Assembly (NCBI RefSeq): GCF_039539485.1
Contig: NZ_BAABDF010000006.1
Coordinates: 248,001 to 312,000 of the forward strand
DNA length: 64,000 nt
Reading direction: 5' to 3'
Source of the DNA: Celeribacter arenosi
GTDB taxonomy: Bacteria; Pseudomonadota; Alphaproteobacteria; Rhodobacterales; Rhodobacteraceae
Part shown: positions 8,763 to 17,900 of the stretch, piece by piece
How the letters are laid out: every line of letters starts with the position of its first letter
How positions within the stretch are numbered: the stretch's first letter is position 1
Made by a program: the position numbers and the translations under genes
Notes under the pieces: model-generated
The model's database searches: none
Told to the model about the DNA's origin: nothing
The model's input: only the letters and a program-made list of their open reading frames with translations

Positions 8763-9778
8763 GCGTCGCCGTCAAAATCGACAATGTCTCTATCGTCTTT
8801 GGCGATGCTCCCGAATCCGCGCTGCCTTTGATGGACGAGGGATTGGACCGTCAGTCCGTTCAGGAACAGACCGACCAAATTCTGGGCGTGCATGATTGCA
8901 GTCTGGAGGTCGAAGAAGGCGAGATACTCGTCCTCATGGGCCTGTCTGGCTCCGGCAAATCGACCTTGCTGCGCGGCATCAACGGGCTCAACCCCGTGGT
9001 GCGGGGATCTGTCCTCGTGCGCGAAGGCAATGACCTTATCAACGTCACCACCGCGTCGGCGCCCGACCTGCGGCGTATTCGCCGCGAACGCATCGCAATG
9101 GTTTTCCAACAATTCGGGCTGCTGCCATGGCGCTCCGTGGCCGAAAACGTCGGTCTTGGCCTCGAACTGGGCGGCATGGGCAAAGCCGAGCGGCGCGAAG
9201 TTGTGCTGAACCAACTGGAACTTGTGGGCCTGTCCGATTGGGCGGATAGCAAGGTGAGCGAGCTTTCGGGCGGCATGCAGCAACGCGTGGGCCTTGCGCG
9301 TGCCTTTGCGACCGAGGCGCCGATCCTGCTGATGGATGAACCGTTCTCCGCGCTCGACCCCCTCATCCGCACGAAGCTGCAGGACGAATTGCTGGAGCTA
9401 CAGGACCGCCTCAAACGCACAATCGTCTTCGTCAGTCATGACCTTGACGAAGCGTTCAAGCTCGGCAACCGCATCGCCATCATGGAAGGCGGGCGGATCG
9501 TGCAATGTGGCACGCCAAACGCGATCGCGCGCAATCCGGCCGATGATTACGTCGAAGAATTCGTGGCGCATTCAAACCCGCTCACCTTCCTGCGCGCGCG
9601 TGATGTGATGGAACCCTCGATGGTGCCCGCGGATGTCATTGTGGATGAGGACGCGCCGGTACTCGATTTCGCTATGCACCTCACCGAAAAAAACACGCCC
9701 GTCGCGGTAACCAAAAACGGTGTCCAGACCGGTCTGGTGACCCCGACATCGCTCCTCAAAAAACTGATCACCGAGTAA
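8759..9778 (+). CDS. choV: choline ABC transporter ATP-binding protein ChoV
   Basis: 339-residue ATPase of the ProV/OpuAA class. Walker A is GLSGSGKST, the Q-loop VFQQFGLLPW, the signature LSGGMQQRVGLARAF, Walker B ILLMDEPFSALD and the switch His is in VSHDLDEAF. The C-terminal region (RDVMEPSMVPADVIVDEDAPV onward in two short halves) resembles a CBS-type regulatory domain as in ProV. Together with ChoX and ChoW it forms a choline importer feeding BetA/BetB. It ends about 125 bases before tRNA-Gly. Confidence 0.94.
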   Translation: MSVAVKIDNVSIVFGDAPESALPLMDEGLDRQSVQEQTDQILGVHDCSLEVEEGEILVLMGLSGSGKSTLLRGINGLNPVVRGSVLVREGNDLINVTTASAPDLRRIRRERIAMVFQQFGLLPWRSVAENVGLGLELGGMGKAERREVVLNQLELVGLSDWADSKVSELSGGMQQRVGLARAFATEAPILLMDEPFSALDPLIRTKLQDELLELQDRLKRTIVFVSHDLDEAFKLGNRIAIMEGGRIVQCGTPNAIARNPADDYVEEFVAHSNPLTFLRARDVMEPSMVPADVIVDEDAPVLDFAMHLTEKNTPVAVTKNGVQTGLVTPTSLLKKLITE

Positions 9779-9904
9779 GGCAGCAGGGCAGGCATCGTCG
9801 CACTGGCCTGTGCCTGACATTCAGTGAAAAGAGGGGGCCGCGCTTTTCTTTCCTTGGCGGTACTTGACCATCATTGAGCAGTGAAATATGCACTCTTTGC
9901 TCAA

Positions 9905-9978
9905 GCGGGCGTTGTGTAATGGTAAGACCTCTGCCTTCCACGCAGAAGACGCGGGTTCGATTCCCGCCGCCCGCTCCA
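9905..9978 (+). tRNA. tRNA-Gly(TCC)
   Basis: Cloverleaf: acceptor GCGGGCG pairs with CGCCCGC, the D-arm contains the TGGTAAGAC region, the anticodon stem TCTGC/GCAGA encloses loop CTTCCAC (anticodon TCC), and the T-arm contains GGTTCGATTCC. The CCA end is encoded (9976-9978). Reads glycine GGA/GGG codons. Confidence 0.95.
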
Positions 9979-10033
9979 AAATTCCCCACCTAATCCGTGA
10001 ATGAGACTCCGCAGCGATTGCGCGTCTGTCCCC

Positions 10034-10237
10034 TCACAAAAACGCAGCCGACTTGTGAACCAGCGCGTTTAGCCCCTCACCACCGCGCTCCACATAGGCT
10101 TTGAGCTGCATGCGCATGGAGGGCGGCCAGAAATCATTCAGATGCCCCGCAACCTTCGCGGCCTTTTCGGCCTCGGGTTGGGTTTCGAAAAACGCCGCGA
10201 TCTGGTTGGCCATGCGAACCATTTTATCGTCTGTCAT
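10034..10237 (-). CDS. fdsD: formate dehydrogenase delta subunit FdsD
   Basis: 67-residue protein with the FdsD pattern: KMVRMANQIAAFFETQP at the N-terminus and HLNDFWPPSMRMQL in the middle. It is the small subunit of soluble NAD-dependent molybdenum formate dehydrogenases, needed for assembly or stability of the complex rather than for cofactor binding. It is the last gene of fdsG-B-A-fdhD-fdsD and overlaps the fdhD stop by 4 bases. Confidence 0.9.
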   Translation of the reverse strand: MTDDKMVRMANQIAAFFETQPEAEKAAKVAGHLNDFWPPSMRMQLKAYVERGGEGLNALVHKSAAFL

Positions 10238-10968
10238 TGCGGCACATCCTCGGTTGGGTCGAGAATAAACTCGCCACCATCCCTGTGGGTCACCAACGTC
10301 ATGCCGATCCGCTCTGCGAGGTCTGCCGCCCCGCGCGTGGGCGAGGACACCGAAAACACCGCAGGCAGGCCGACCTGAGCGGCCTTTTGCACGAGATCGA
10401 TCGAAATGCGCGAGGTCAACAACACCGCCCCGCCCGACAAATCGCGCGACCCGAGCGCGCCGATGAGTTTGTCGAGCGCATTGTGACGTCCCACATCCTC
10501 GCGCATCATGCGCAGCCCCGTGACGTCAAAATAGCCCGCCGCGTGCATGCCGCGTGATTGGCGGCGCAGCACCTGACGGGTATCAAGCGCGGTGAGCGCG
10601 TTTGCGGCCAAACCGACCAGATGAGCGTGCATTTTATGCACTCGCGGCGGTTCGCGCAGCGCAGCCTCCAGACTATCGATTCCACAGAGCCCGCATCCGA
10701 CCGGTCCCGTCATGCCCCGTCGGCGCGCGTCGAGTGCACTGGCGCGATCATCAGGAATACGCCCCCGCACTTCGATGCCATTGGGGTGGCGCAAAACCTC
10801 GATATCGGTGACATCCGCAGGCGACATGACAATGCCTTCACTGCGCGCAAAACCGATCAGGAAATCAGGCAAATCCTGTGGCGTTCCCATCATGACGGCT
10901 GCGGTAGAACCGTTGTAAACCAAAGCGATAGCCACCTCTTCGGGGAGGTTTCGACGCGCGCTGCTCAC
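10234..10968 (-). CDS. fdhD: formate dehydrogenase accessory sulfurtransferase FdhD
   Basis: 244-residue FdhD. The N-terminal EEVAIALVYNGSTAAVMMGT and DLPDFLIGFARSEGI are typical, and the catalytic cysteine pair is in GPVGCGLCGID. FdhD transfers sulfur from a cysteine desulfurase (IscS type) to the molybdenum cofactor of formate dehydrogenase, which is required for activity. The chosen start is GTG at 10968, overlapping the fdsA stop (GTGA). The open frame runs to 11097, but that upstream part lies inside fdsA and lacks family similarity. Confidence 0.92.
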   Translation of the reverse strand: MSSARRNLPEEVAIALVYNGSTAAVMMGTPQDLPDFLIGFARSEGIVMSPADVTDIEVLRHPNGIEVRGRIPDDRASALDARRRGMTGPVGCGLCGIDSLEAALREPPRVHKMHAHLVGLAANALTALDTRQVLRRQSRGMHAAGYFDVTGLRMMREDVGRHNALDKLIGALGSRDLSGGAVLLTSRISIDLVQKAAQVGLPAVFSVSSPTRGAADLAERIGMTLVTHRDGGEFILDPTEDVPQ

Positions 10969-13826
10969 TCTGCCGCCCTCACAATGCGCCGCGCACGGGT
11001 TGAATGCGCGCGGTAGCTGTCCTGCCAATCGGTCGGCCCGTTCGACAGCGACACCTGAACCGCCGTCACTTTGTATTCCGGGCAGTTTGTGGCCCAATCC
11101 GAGTAGTCGGTGGTGACCACATTCGCCTGCGTGTCGGGGTGGTGGAAGGTGGTGTACACCACGCCCGGCGCCACGCGATCGGTCACGGATGCGCGCAAAC
11201 TGATCTCGCCCGACCGGCTGGCCAATTTGACCAGAGTCCCATCCGCAATACCGCGCTGTTCGGCGTCATGGGGGTGGATTTCGAGCACATCCTCATCATG
11301 CCAAACCGTGTTTGCCGTGCGCCGTGTCTGCGCCCCGACATTGTATTGCGACAGGATACGCCCCGTGGTTAGCAGCAGCGGAAACCGTGGCCCCGTCTTT
11401 TCATCGGTCGCGATATATTCGGTGATCATGAACCGGCCCTGGCCGCGTACAAAGCCGGCGATATGCATCAACGGGGTGCCCTCCGGCGCCATATCGTTGC
11501 AGGGCCATTGCACCGAATTCTTCTGGTCCAACACCTCGTAGCTAACGCCCGCAAAGCTCGGCGTGGTCGCGGCGATCTCATCCATAATCTCGGACGGGTG
11601 GGAATAGGACCAGCCTGCGCCCATCGCATTCGCGAGTGCCTGCGTGACCTCCCAATCGGCCATTCCCGCCTTTGGGGCCATCACTGTGCGCACGCGGTTG
11701 ATCCGCCGCTCCGCATTGGTGAATGTGCCGTCTTTTTCCAGAAACGACGAACCAGGCAGAAAAACATGCGCGTAATTTGATGTTTCGTTCAAAAACAGGT
11801 CATGCACGATCACGCATTCCATCGCTGCCAATCCTGCCGCGACATGATGTGTGTCTGGGTCCGATTGCAGAATGTCTTCACCCTGCACGTAGAGCCCTTT
11901 GAAGTCGCCTGCGACCGCCGCGTCGAGCATATTGGGTATCCGCAAACCCGGCTCGGCTGAGATTGTGACGCCCCAGAGGTCTTCGTAAACCTTACGCACC
12001 TCGGGGTTTTTCACATGGCGATACCCCGGCAATTCGTGCGGGAAGGACCCCATATCGCAGGCGCCCTGCACGTTATTTTGTCCCCGCAGCGGGTTCACAC
12101 CCACACCGGGTCTGCCGATATTGCCGGTCAACATCGCGAGGTTTGCGATGGCCATGACGGTCGTCGACCCCTGACTATGCTCGGTGACGCCCAACCCGTA
12201 ATAGATCGCGCCGTTGCCGCCGGTCGCAAAGGCGCGCGCGGCTTGGCGAAGGGTCTGTGCGGGCACGCCGGTGTAGATCTCCGTGGCCTCGGGGCTGTGG
12301 CGCGGATCGCTCACAAAGGTGCCGTAGCCCTCCGCATCATCGGGCGCACAGCGCGCGGCAATGAATGCGTCATCCGCCAACCCTTCGGTCACGATGACGT
12401 GGGCCATGGCCGTCAGAACCGCCACGTTTGTTCCGGGGCGAAGCTCTAGGTGATGGCGCTCGCCGATGTGCACCGACTCCAGAATGTCGATCCGGCGCGG
12501 ATCCAGCACGATCAACTTAGCACCTTCACGCAGGCGTTTTTTCAGCCGAGATGCAAAAACAGGATGCGCATCGGTCGGATTAGCTCCGATCACAACGACA
12601 ACGTCCGAGTGTTCTACCGAGTCAAAATCCTGCGTGCCCGCCGAGGTGCCAAAGGTCTGGCCGAGCCCGTAGCCCGTCGGCGAATGGCACACCCGCGCAC
12701 AGGTGTCTGTGTTGTTATTGCCGAAAACCGCACGCGCCAGTTTCTGAACCAGATAGGTTTCTTCATTCGTGCAGCGGCTCGACGTGATGACCCCGATTGA
12801 ATCCCTGCCATGCGTTTCCTGAGCCGCGCGCAGGCGCTTTGCCGCAAAGCCGAGCGCCTCTTCCCATGAGACTTCGCGCCATGGGTCGGTGATATTCTCG
12901 CGGACCATCGGCATCAAAATACGATCCTGATGCTCGGCGTATCCGTAGGCAAATCTGCCTTTAACACAGGAATGGCCGCGATTGGCGCGACCGTCCTTAT
13001 GGGGAACCATGCGCACCAACTGATCGCCGTTCAATTCGGCTTTGAAACTGCATCCGACGCCGCAATAGGCGCAGGTCGTGATGACAGAGCGCGTCGGCGT
13101 GCCCAGATCGCGCACCGATTTCTCCTGCAGCGTCGCGGTGGGGCAGGCCTGCACGCAGGCGCCACAGGATACGCAATCAGAGGACAGAAAATCGTCGAGC
13201 GTGGTGCCCGCAGAAACGCGGCTGTCGAACCCGCGGCCTTCGATAGTCAGCGCGAATGTCCCCTGCACCTCTTCGCAGGCCCGCACACAGCGGCTGCACA
13301 CGATACATTTGGACGGGTCGTAGGAAAAATACGGGTTGCTCTCGTCGACCGCGCGCCAATCGTCGCCCGCTTCGAAATGGTTGCGTCCGGTTTCGTATCT
13401 CACATCGCGCAGGCCAACCATGCCCGCCATATCCTGCAATTCGCAGTCGCCATTGGCGCTACAGGTCAGGCAATCGAGCGGGTGATCGGAGATGTAGAGT
13501 TCCATCACCCCGCGGCGGATTTTCTGCACCTTTTGCGATTGCGTGCGCACCACCATGCCTTCGCCAACCGGCGTCGTGCAGGAGGCGGGGGTGCCATTTC
13601 GCCCTTCGATTTCGACCACGCAGAGGCGACAGGAGCCAAAGGCCTCGACGCTATCGGTGGCGCAGAGTTTGGGGATTTTCAGGCCCGCCTCCATCGCCGC
13701 CCGCATCACCGAAGTGCCAGCGGGAACCGTGATTTCAGTCCCGTCGATGGTCAGCGTGACAGGCTCACCGCTCTGTCGCGGGGTGCCGTAATCGGTGTCG
13801 TCCCAAGGGATGATAAAATCTTTCAT
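10965..13826 (-). CDS. fdsA: NAD-dependent formate dehydrogenase alpha subunit FdsA
   Basis: 953-residue catalytic subunit. Order of domains: an N-terminal NuoG-like [2Fe-2S] ferredoxin (FGSCRLCVVEIEG) with a His-Cys cluster region (CLTCSANGDCELQ), two [4Fe-4S] motifs (CIVCSRCVRACE and CVSCGACVQACP), the Mo/W-bisPGD [4Fe-4S] motif CAYCGVGCSF, then the molybdopterin domains. The Mo ligand Cys is expected in TCARVCHSPTGYG. It oxidises formate to CO2 and passes electrons through FeS clusters to FdsB/FdsG and NAD+. The ATG at 13826 overlaps the fdsB stop by 4 bases; the longer frame to 14048 lies inside fdsB and is rejected. Confidence 0.95.
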   Translation of the reverse strand: MKDFIIPWDDTDYGTPRQSGEPVTLTIDGTEITVPAGTSVMRAAMEAGLKIPKLCATDSVEAFGSCRLCVVEIEGRNGTPASCTTPVGEGMVVRTQSQKVQKIRRGVMELYISDHPLDCLTCSANGDCELQDMAGMVGLRDVRYETGRNHFEAGDDWRAVDESNPYFSYDPSKCIVCSRCVRACEEVQGTFALTIEGRGFDSRVSAGTTLDDFLSSDCVSCGACVQACPTATLQEKSVRDLGTPTRSVITTCAYCGVGCSFKAELNGDQLVRMVPHKDGRANRGHSCVKGRFAYGYAEHQDRILMPMVRENITDPWREVSWEEALGFAAKRLRAAQETHGRDSIGVITSSRCTNEETYLVQKLARAVFGNNNTDTCARVCHSPTGYGLGQTFGTSAGTQDFDSVEHSDVVVVIGANPTDAHPVFASRLKKRLREGAKLIVLDPRRIDILESVHIGERHHLELRPGTNVAVLTAMAHVIVTEGLADDAFIAARCAPDDAEGYGTFVSDPRHSPEATEIYTGVPAQTLRQAARAFATGGNGAIYYGLGVTEHSQGSTTVMAIANLAMLTGNIGRPGVGVNPLRGQNNVQGACDMGSFPHELPGYRHVKNPEVRKVYEDLWGVTISAEPGLRIPNMLDAAVAGDFKGLYVQGEDILQSDPDTHHVAAGLAAMECVIVHDLFLNETSNYAHVFLPGSSFLEKDGTFTNAERRINRVRTVMAPKAGMADWEVTQALANAMGAGWSYSHPSEIMDEIAATTPSFAGVSYEVLDQKNSVQWPCNDMAPEGTPLMHIAGFVRGQGRFMITEYIATDEKTGPRFPLLLTTGRILSQYNVGAQTRRTANTVWHDEDVLEIHPHDAEQRGIADGTLVKLASRSGEISLRASVTDRVAPGVVYTTFHHPDTQANVVTTDYSDWATNCPEYKVTAVQVSLSNGPTDWQDSYRAHSTRARRIVRAAE

Positions 13827-15343
13827 TCCGCTGCCTCCCGCGCCAAACCAAAGTCCTGCGGCCATCCGTCGAGCGCGGAGAGCACAGGGTAGGGGGTGAA
13901 CCCGCCGAGCGCGCAAAGCGACCCGTCGCGCATCGTCTCGCATAGGTCGCGCAAAAGCGGAACGGCCGTCTCGTCGCCCTGTCGGATCCGGTCCACCGTT
14001 TCCACGCCGCGCACCGCGCCAATCCGGCAGGGCGTGCATTTCCCGCAACTTTCCACGGCGCAGAATTCCATCGCAAAGCGCGCCAGGGCTCCCATGTCCG
14101 TCGTGTCGTCAAACACCACGACGCCCGCGTGCCCGATCAATCCGCCGATCTCGTGGAACTCTTCATACCCGAGCGGCACATCGAATTGATCAGGGCGCAA
14201 AAAAGCGCCGAGCGGTCCGCCGACCTGCGCCGCTTTGACCGGCCGACCGGACGCTGTTCCGCCGCCAAAATTGTCGATCACCTCGCGCAACGTAGTACCA
14301 AAAGCGATCTCGAACATGCCGCCATTTTTGATGTTTCCCGCCAGTTGCAGCGTCACGGTTCCCCGCGACCGTCCGATCCCGATATCCGCATAAGCCGCTG
14401 CGCCACGGGCAAAAATTTCAGGCACTGCCGCAAGGGTGATGACGTTATTGACCACCGTAGGCTTGCCAAATAGCCCCGCGATCGCGGGCAGCGGGGGTTT
14501 GGCGCGCACCACGCCGCGCTTGCCCTCCAGAGAGTTCAGGAGAGACGTTTCCTCGCCGCATACATAGGCCCCCGCGCCCTCGCGGATTTCCAACTCGAAA
14601 CCAATGCCGGACCCCAAAACATCCGCCCCGATCAACCCTTCGGCGCGCGCGATTTCCATGGCCTGCGCCATGATCCGCAAGGCGACGGGGTATTCCGAGC
14701 GCAGGTAAACGAACCCCTTCGTGGCGCCCACGGCCAGCCCCGCGATCACCATGCCCTCGATGAGGGAGAAGGGGTCGCCCTCCATCAACATCCGGTCCGC
14801 GAATGTGCCACTATCGCCCTCGTCGGCGTTACACACGATGTATTTCCGGTCCGCCTCGGCGGTGCGCACGGTCTCCCATTTGATCCCCGTGGGAAACCCC
14901 GCGCCCCCGCGTCCGCGCAGGCCCGATGCCTTGACCTCCTCGACGCGTTCAGATGCCGACATCGCGAGCGCGCGACGCAACCCCGTCACGCCTCCGTGCG
15001 CCACATAGTCCGAAAACGACAGCGGATCGATGCGCCCGCAGCGCGCGAAGGTGAAACGTGTTTGGGCTGCGAATTGCGCGATGTCCTCAACCGCGCCGAG
15101 CGAGGGAAGCGTGCCGTCAAAAAGCCCCGCAACATCGCCCGAACTGAGCGGCCCGTAGGCGCGCCGCCCTTCAGCGTCCTCGATCTCGACCAAAGGTTCC
15201 AGCCAGACCAAGCCGCGCGATCCGGTGCGCACAATCGTCGCCTCGACCCCGCGCGCCGCCGCTTCGCGTTCAACCGCTTCGGCCACATCGTCCGCACCCA
15301 ATGCCACAGCCGCGCTATCCAGTGAAATGAATATCCGCATCAT
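13823..15343 (-). CDS. fdsB: NAD-dependent formate dehydrogenase beta subunit FdsB
   Basis: 506-residue NuoF-like diaphorase subunit. The first 100 or so residues form a thioredoxin-like domain. They are followed by the FMN/NADH-binding region GLRGRGGAGFPTGIKWE and GEETSLLNSLEGKRG, and a C-terminal [4Fe-4S] site in ESCGKCTPCRIG. It accepts electrons from FdsA and reduces NAD+. The ATG at 15343 overlaps the fdsG stop (ATGA), and its own stop overlaps fdsA, which supports translational coupling of the three subunits. Confidence 0.95.
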   Translation of the reverse strand: MMRIFISLDSAAVALGADDVAEAVEREAAARGVEATIVRTGSRGLVWLEPLVEIEDAEGRRAYGPLSSGDVAGLFDGTLPSLGAVEDIAQFAAQTRFTFARCGRIDPLSFSDYVAHGGVTGLRRALAMSASERVEEVKASGLRGRGGAGFPTGIKWETVRTAEADRKYIVCNADEGDSGTFADRMLMEGDPFSLIEGMVIAGLAVGATKGFVYLRSEYPVALRIMAQAMEIARAEGLIGADVLGSGIGFELEIREGAGAYVCGEETSLLNSLEGKRGVVRAKPPLPAIAGLFGKPTVVNNVITLAAVPEIFARGAAAYADIGIGRSRGTVTLQLAGNIKNGGMFEIAFGTTLREVIDNFGGGTASGRPVKAAQVGGPLGAFLRPDQFDVPLGYEEFHEIGGLIGHAGVVVFDDTTDMGALARFAMEFCAVESCGKCTPCRIGAVRGVETVDRIRQGDETAVPLLRDLCETMRDGSLCALGGFTPYPVLSALDGWPQDFGLAREAAE

Positions 15344-15810
15344 GTGCCTCCGGTCAGGAGTTCTGCCGTGACCCGCCCGCGCGGCGCGCCGTCAACCAGT
15401 GCCGCAGGCCCGCAGGCACATAATCCCAGACAATAGACCGGCTCGACCGTGACTTTACCGTCCGCGGTGGTGCCGAAATCCGGCAGGCCGAGTTGCGCCA
15501 ATACACGCTGCTCCAACGCCGCCGCACCCATCGCCTGACAGGCCTCGGCACGGCAGATCTTGATCACCTTCTGACCCACCGGCGCGGTGCGAAAATCATG
15601 GTAAAAGGAAACCACCCCATGCACTTCCGCTGCCGTCATCCCGAGCGCTTTCGCAATGCGGGGCAATGCGTCCTGAGGGATATAGCCGATCCGGGCCATC
15701 ACCCCGTGCAGGATCGGCAACAACGGGCCTTCCATGTCGCGATGCGCCTCGATGACGGCGTCAACCGCCGCGTCGTGGTCTGCAGCATCCGAATGGTCAG
15801 CGTTGTGCAT
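15340..15810 (-). CDS. fdsG: NAD-dependent formate dehydrogenase gamma subunit FdsG
   Basis: 156-residue NuoE-like thioredoxin-fold subunit with a [2Fe-2S] cluster. The ligands are in ICRAEACQAMG and YCLGLCACGPA. It forms the diaphorase module with FdsB. I start it at ATG 15810, which has a GGGAGGAAAA ribosome-binding site immediately upstream; an in-frame ATG at 15870 adds a basic, non-conserved 20-residue tail. It is the first gene of the fds operon and diverges from the formaldehyde dehydrogenase gene. Confidence 0.93.
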   Translation of the reverse strand: MHNADHSDAADHDAAVDAVIEAHRDMEGPLLPILHGVMARIGYIPQDALPRIAKALGMTAAEVHGVVSFYHDFRTAPVGQKVIKICRAEACQAMGAAALEQRVLAQLGLPDFGTTADGKVTVEPVYCLGLCACGPAALVDGAPRGRVTAELLTGGT

Positions 15811-15951
15811 TTTTCCTCCCCCACGGCTGCACCGGAAAATGTTGGATTGATCGGTGGGCCGCTTTACCACTAGCCTAATTGATAAAGTGAGACCGTGTCA
15901 CGGCCCCATAGGGTCGAGAGAACCGGATCGGACGATTAGGGAGAGAGATTT

Positions 15952-17061
15952 ATGAAAACGCGCGCCGCCGTGGCCTTTGAGGCCAAAAAACCACTGGAAA
16001 TCGTCGAACTTGACCTCGAAGGCCCCAAAGAGGGCGAAGTGTTGGTCGAAATCATGGCGACGGGCATTTGCCATACCGACGCATACACACTCGACGGTCT
16101 GGACAGCGAAGGCATCTTCCCCTCCGTTCTCGGCCACGAAGGCGCGGGCATCGTGCGCGAGGTCGGCCCCGGCGTGAAATCCCTCAAACCCGACGATCAC
16201 GTCATTCCGCTCTACACGCCTGAATGTCGCGAATGTAAATCCTGCCTCTCGGGCAAAACCAACCTGTGTACCTCGATCCGCTCGACGCAGGGGCAGGGCC
16301 TGATGCCCGATGGCACCTCGCGGATGAGCTACAAGGGCGAAACGGTCTACCACTACATGGGCTGCTCGACCTTCTCCAATTTCATCGTCGTTCCCGAAAT
16401 CGCTCTCGCGAAAATCCGCACCGACGCGCCGTTCGACAAGGCCTGCTACATCGGCTGTGGCGTGACCACCGGCGTGGGCGCGGTGACCAACACGGCTCAG
16501 GTGACCGTGGGCTCGAACGTCGTGGTCTTTGGCCTCGGCGGCATTGGTCTGAACGTCATTCAGGGCGCGCGTTTGGTCGGGGCGGACAAAATCATCGGCG
16601 TGGACATCAATGACGACAAAAAGGAATGGGGCGAACGCTTTGGCATGACCCATTTCGTCAATCCCAAAAAGGTCGACGGTGACATCGTGGCCCATCTGGT
16701 CGAGCTGACGGATGGCGGCGCGGATTATTCCTTCGACTGTACGGGCAATACCGAGGTCATGCGTCAGGCGCTCGAATGCTGTCACCGTGGCTGGGGTGTC
16801 TCGACCGTGATCGGCGTGGCTGAATCGGGCAAGGAGATTTCCACCCGCCCCTTCCAGCTCGTCACCGGACGGGTATGGAAAGGCACAGCGTTCGGCGGCG
16901 CGAAAGGTCGCACTGACGTGCCAAAAATCGTGGACTGGTACATGAACGGCAAAATCGAAATCGATCCGATGATCACCCACGTGCTTACTCTGGATGAAAT
17001 CAATAAAGGTTTTGATTTGATGCACGCGGGTAAATCAATCCGTTCTGTTGTGGTATTTTGA
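15952..17061 (+). CDS. adhI: S-(hydroxymethyl)glutathione dehydrogenase (class III alcohol dehydrogenase)
   Basis: 369-residue zinc alcohol dehydrogenase, class III length. The catalytic zinc site is in GICHTDAYTLDG and LGHEGAGIVREVG, the structural zinc Cys cluster in PECRECKSCLSGKTNLC, and the NAD fold in VFGLGGIGLNVIQGARL. It oxidises S-hydroxymethylglutathione, formed from formaldehyde and glutathione, to S-formylglutathione. It overlaps the next gene, S-formylglutathione hydrolase, by one base, and both stand next to formate dehydrogenase, making a complete formaldehyde-to-CO2 route. The symbol adhI follows Rhodobacter usage; adhC/flhA/frmA are equivalents. Confidence 0.95.
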   Translation: MKTRAAVAFEAKKPLEIVELDLEGPKEGEVLVEIMATGICHTDAYTLDGLDSEGIFPSVLGHEGAGIVREVGPGVKSLKPDDHVIPLYTPECRECKSCLSGKTNLCTSIRSTQGQGLMPDGTSRMSYKGETVYHYMGCSTFSNFIVVPEIALAKIRTDAPFDKACYIGCGVTTGVGAVTNTAQVTVGSNVVVFGLGGIGLNVIQGARLVGADKIIGVDINDDKKEWGERFGMTHFVNPKKVDGDIVAHLVELTDGGADYSFDCTGNTEVMRQALECCHRGWGVSTVIGVAESGKEISTRPFQLVTGRVWKGTAFGGAKGRTDVPKIVDWYMNGKIEIDPMITHVLTLDEINKGFDLMHAGKSIRSVVVF

Positions 17062-17900
17062 TGCTCGAACTGATCACGCAGAACCGATCCTTTGGCGGCA
17101 CACAGGGTGTCTATCGTCATAGTTCCACCGCAACCGGCACGCCGATGGAATTTTCCATTTTTGTGCCGGACCACGCGGAGGGCGAAAAACTGCCCGTCGT
17201 TTTCTACCTCTCCGGTCTGACCTGCACGCAGGCGAATGTGACCGAAAAGGGCGAATTCCGGCGCGCCTGTTCCGAACTCGGGCTGATTTTCGTTGCGCCC
17301 GATACCTCGCCGCGCGGCGACGATGTGCCCGACGACGCGGAGGGCGCCTATGATTTTGGTCTGGGCGCGGGTTTCTATGTCGATGCGACCGAGCCACCTT
17401 TCGACACGCACTACAAAATGCGCAGCTATATCGAGGACGAATTCCCCGCCCTCATCGCAGAGTTCTTTCCCGCCGACCTGTCGCGTCAATCCATCATGGG
17501 CCACTCCATGGGCGGGCATGGCGCACTCACAATCGCGCTTCGAAACCCCGACCGGTTCAAAGCGGTCTCCGCCTTCGCGCCGATCGTCTCACCGATGAAT
17601 TGTCCATGGGGGGAAAAGGCGCTGAGCGGATATATCGGAACCGATCGGGCCGACTGGCGCGCCTATGACGCCTGCGCCCTGATCGCGGACGGGGCACGGG
17701 TGCCCGATATCCTCGTGGATCAGGGGTCGGCAGACACATTTCTGGAAAGCCAGCTCGACCCCGAACTGCTGGTCAATATTTGCGATGCAAAGGGGCAGCC
17801 TCTGACCTTCCGCATGCAGGACGGCTATGACCATTCCTATTACTTCATCTCGACCTTCATGGCCGATCATCTGGAATGGCACGCGGTCCGGCTGGGTTAG
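17061..17900 (+). CDS. fghA: S-formylglutathione hydrolase
   Basis: 279-residue alpha/beta hydrolase of the esterase D family. The nucleophile Ser is in GHSMGGHGALT, the acid in LVDQGSADTFLES and the His in DGYDHSYYFISTFMADH. It hydrolyses S-formylglutathione to formate and glutathione, delivering formate to FdsABGD. The ATG at 17061 overlaps the adhI stop (TGATG). A TTG three bases earlier is a less likely start. It converges with frcK, overlapping it by 4 bases. Confidence 0.94.
   Translation: MLELITQNRSFGGTQGVYRHSSTATGTPMEFSIFVPDHAEGEKLPVVFYLSGLTCTQANVTEKGEFRRACSELGLIFVAPDTSPRGDDVPDDAEGAYDFGLGAGFYVDATEPPFDTHYKMRSYIEDEFPALIAEFFPADLSRQSIMGHSMGGHGALTIALRNPDRFKAVSAFAPIVSPMNCPWGEKALSGYIGTDRADWRAYDACALIADGARVPDILVDQGSADTFLESQLDPELLVNICDAKGQPLTFRMQDGYDHSYYFISTFMADHLEWHAVRLG

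Noticed and set aside
9823..9850. Possible terminator after choV (GAAAAG...CTTTTC)
   Set aside because: The stem is only 6 bp with a purine-rich loop, so it is too weak to list as a feature.
9768..9989. Minus-strand open frame (GGNRTRVFCVEGRG...) near choV
   Set aside because: It is the antisense of tRNA-Gly; such frames are a well-known annotation artefact.
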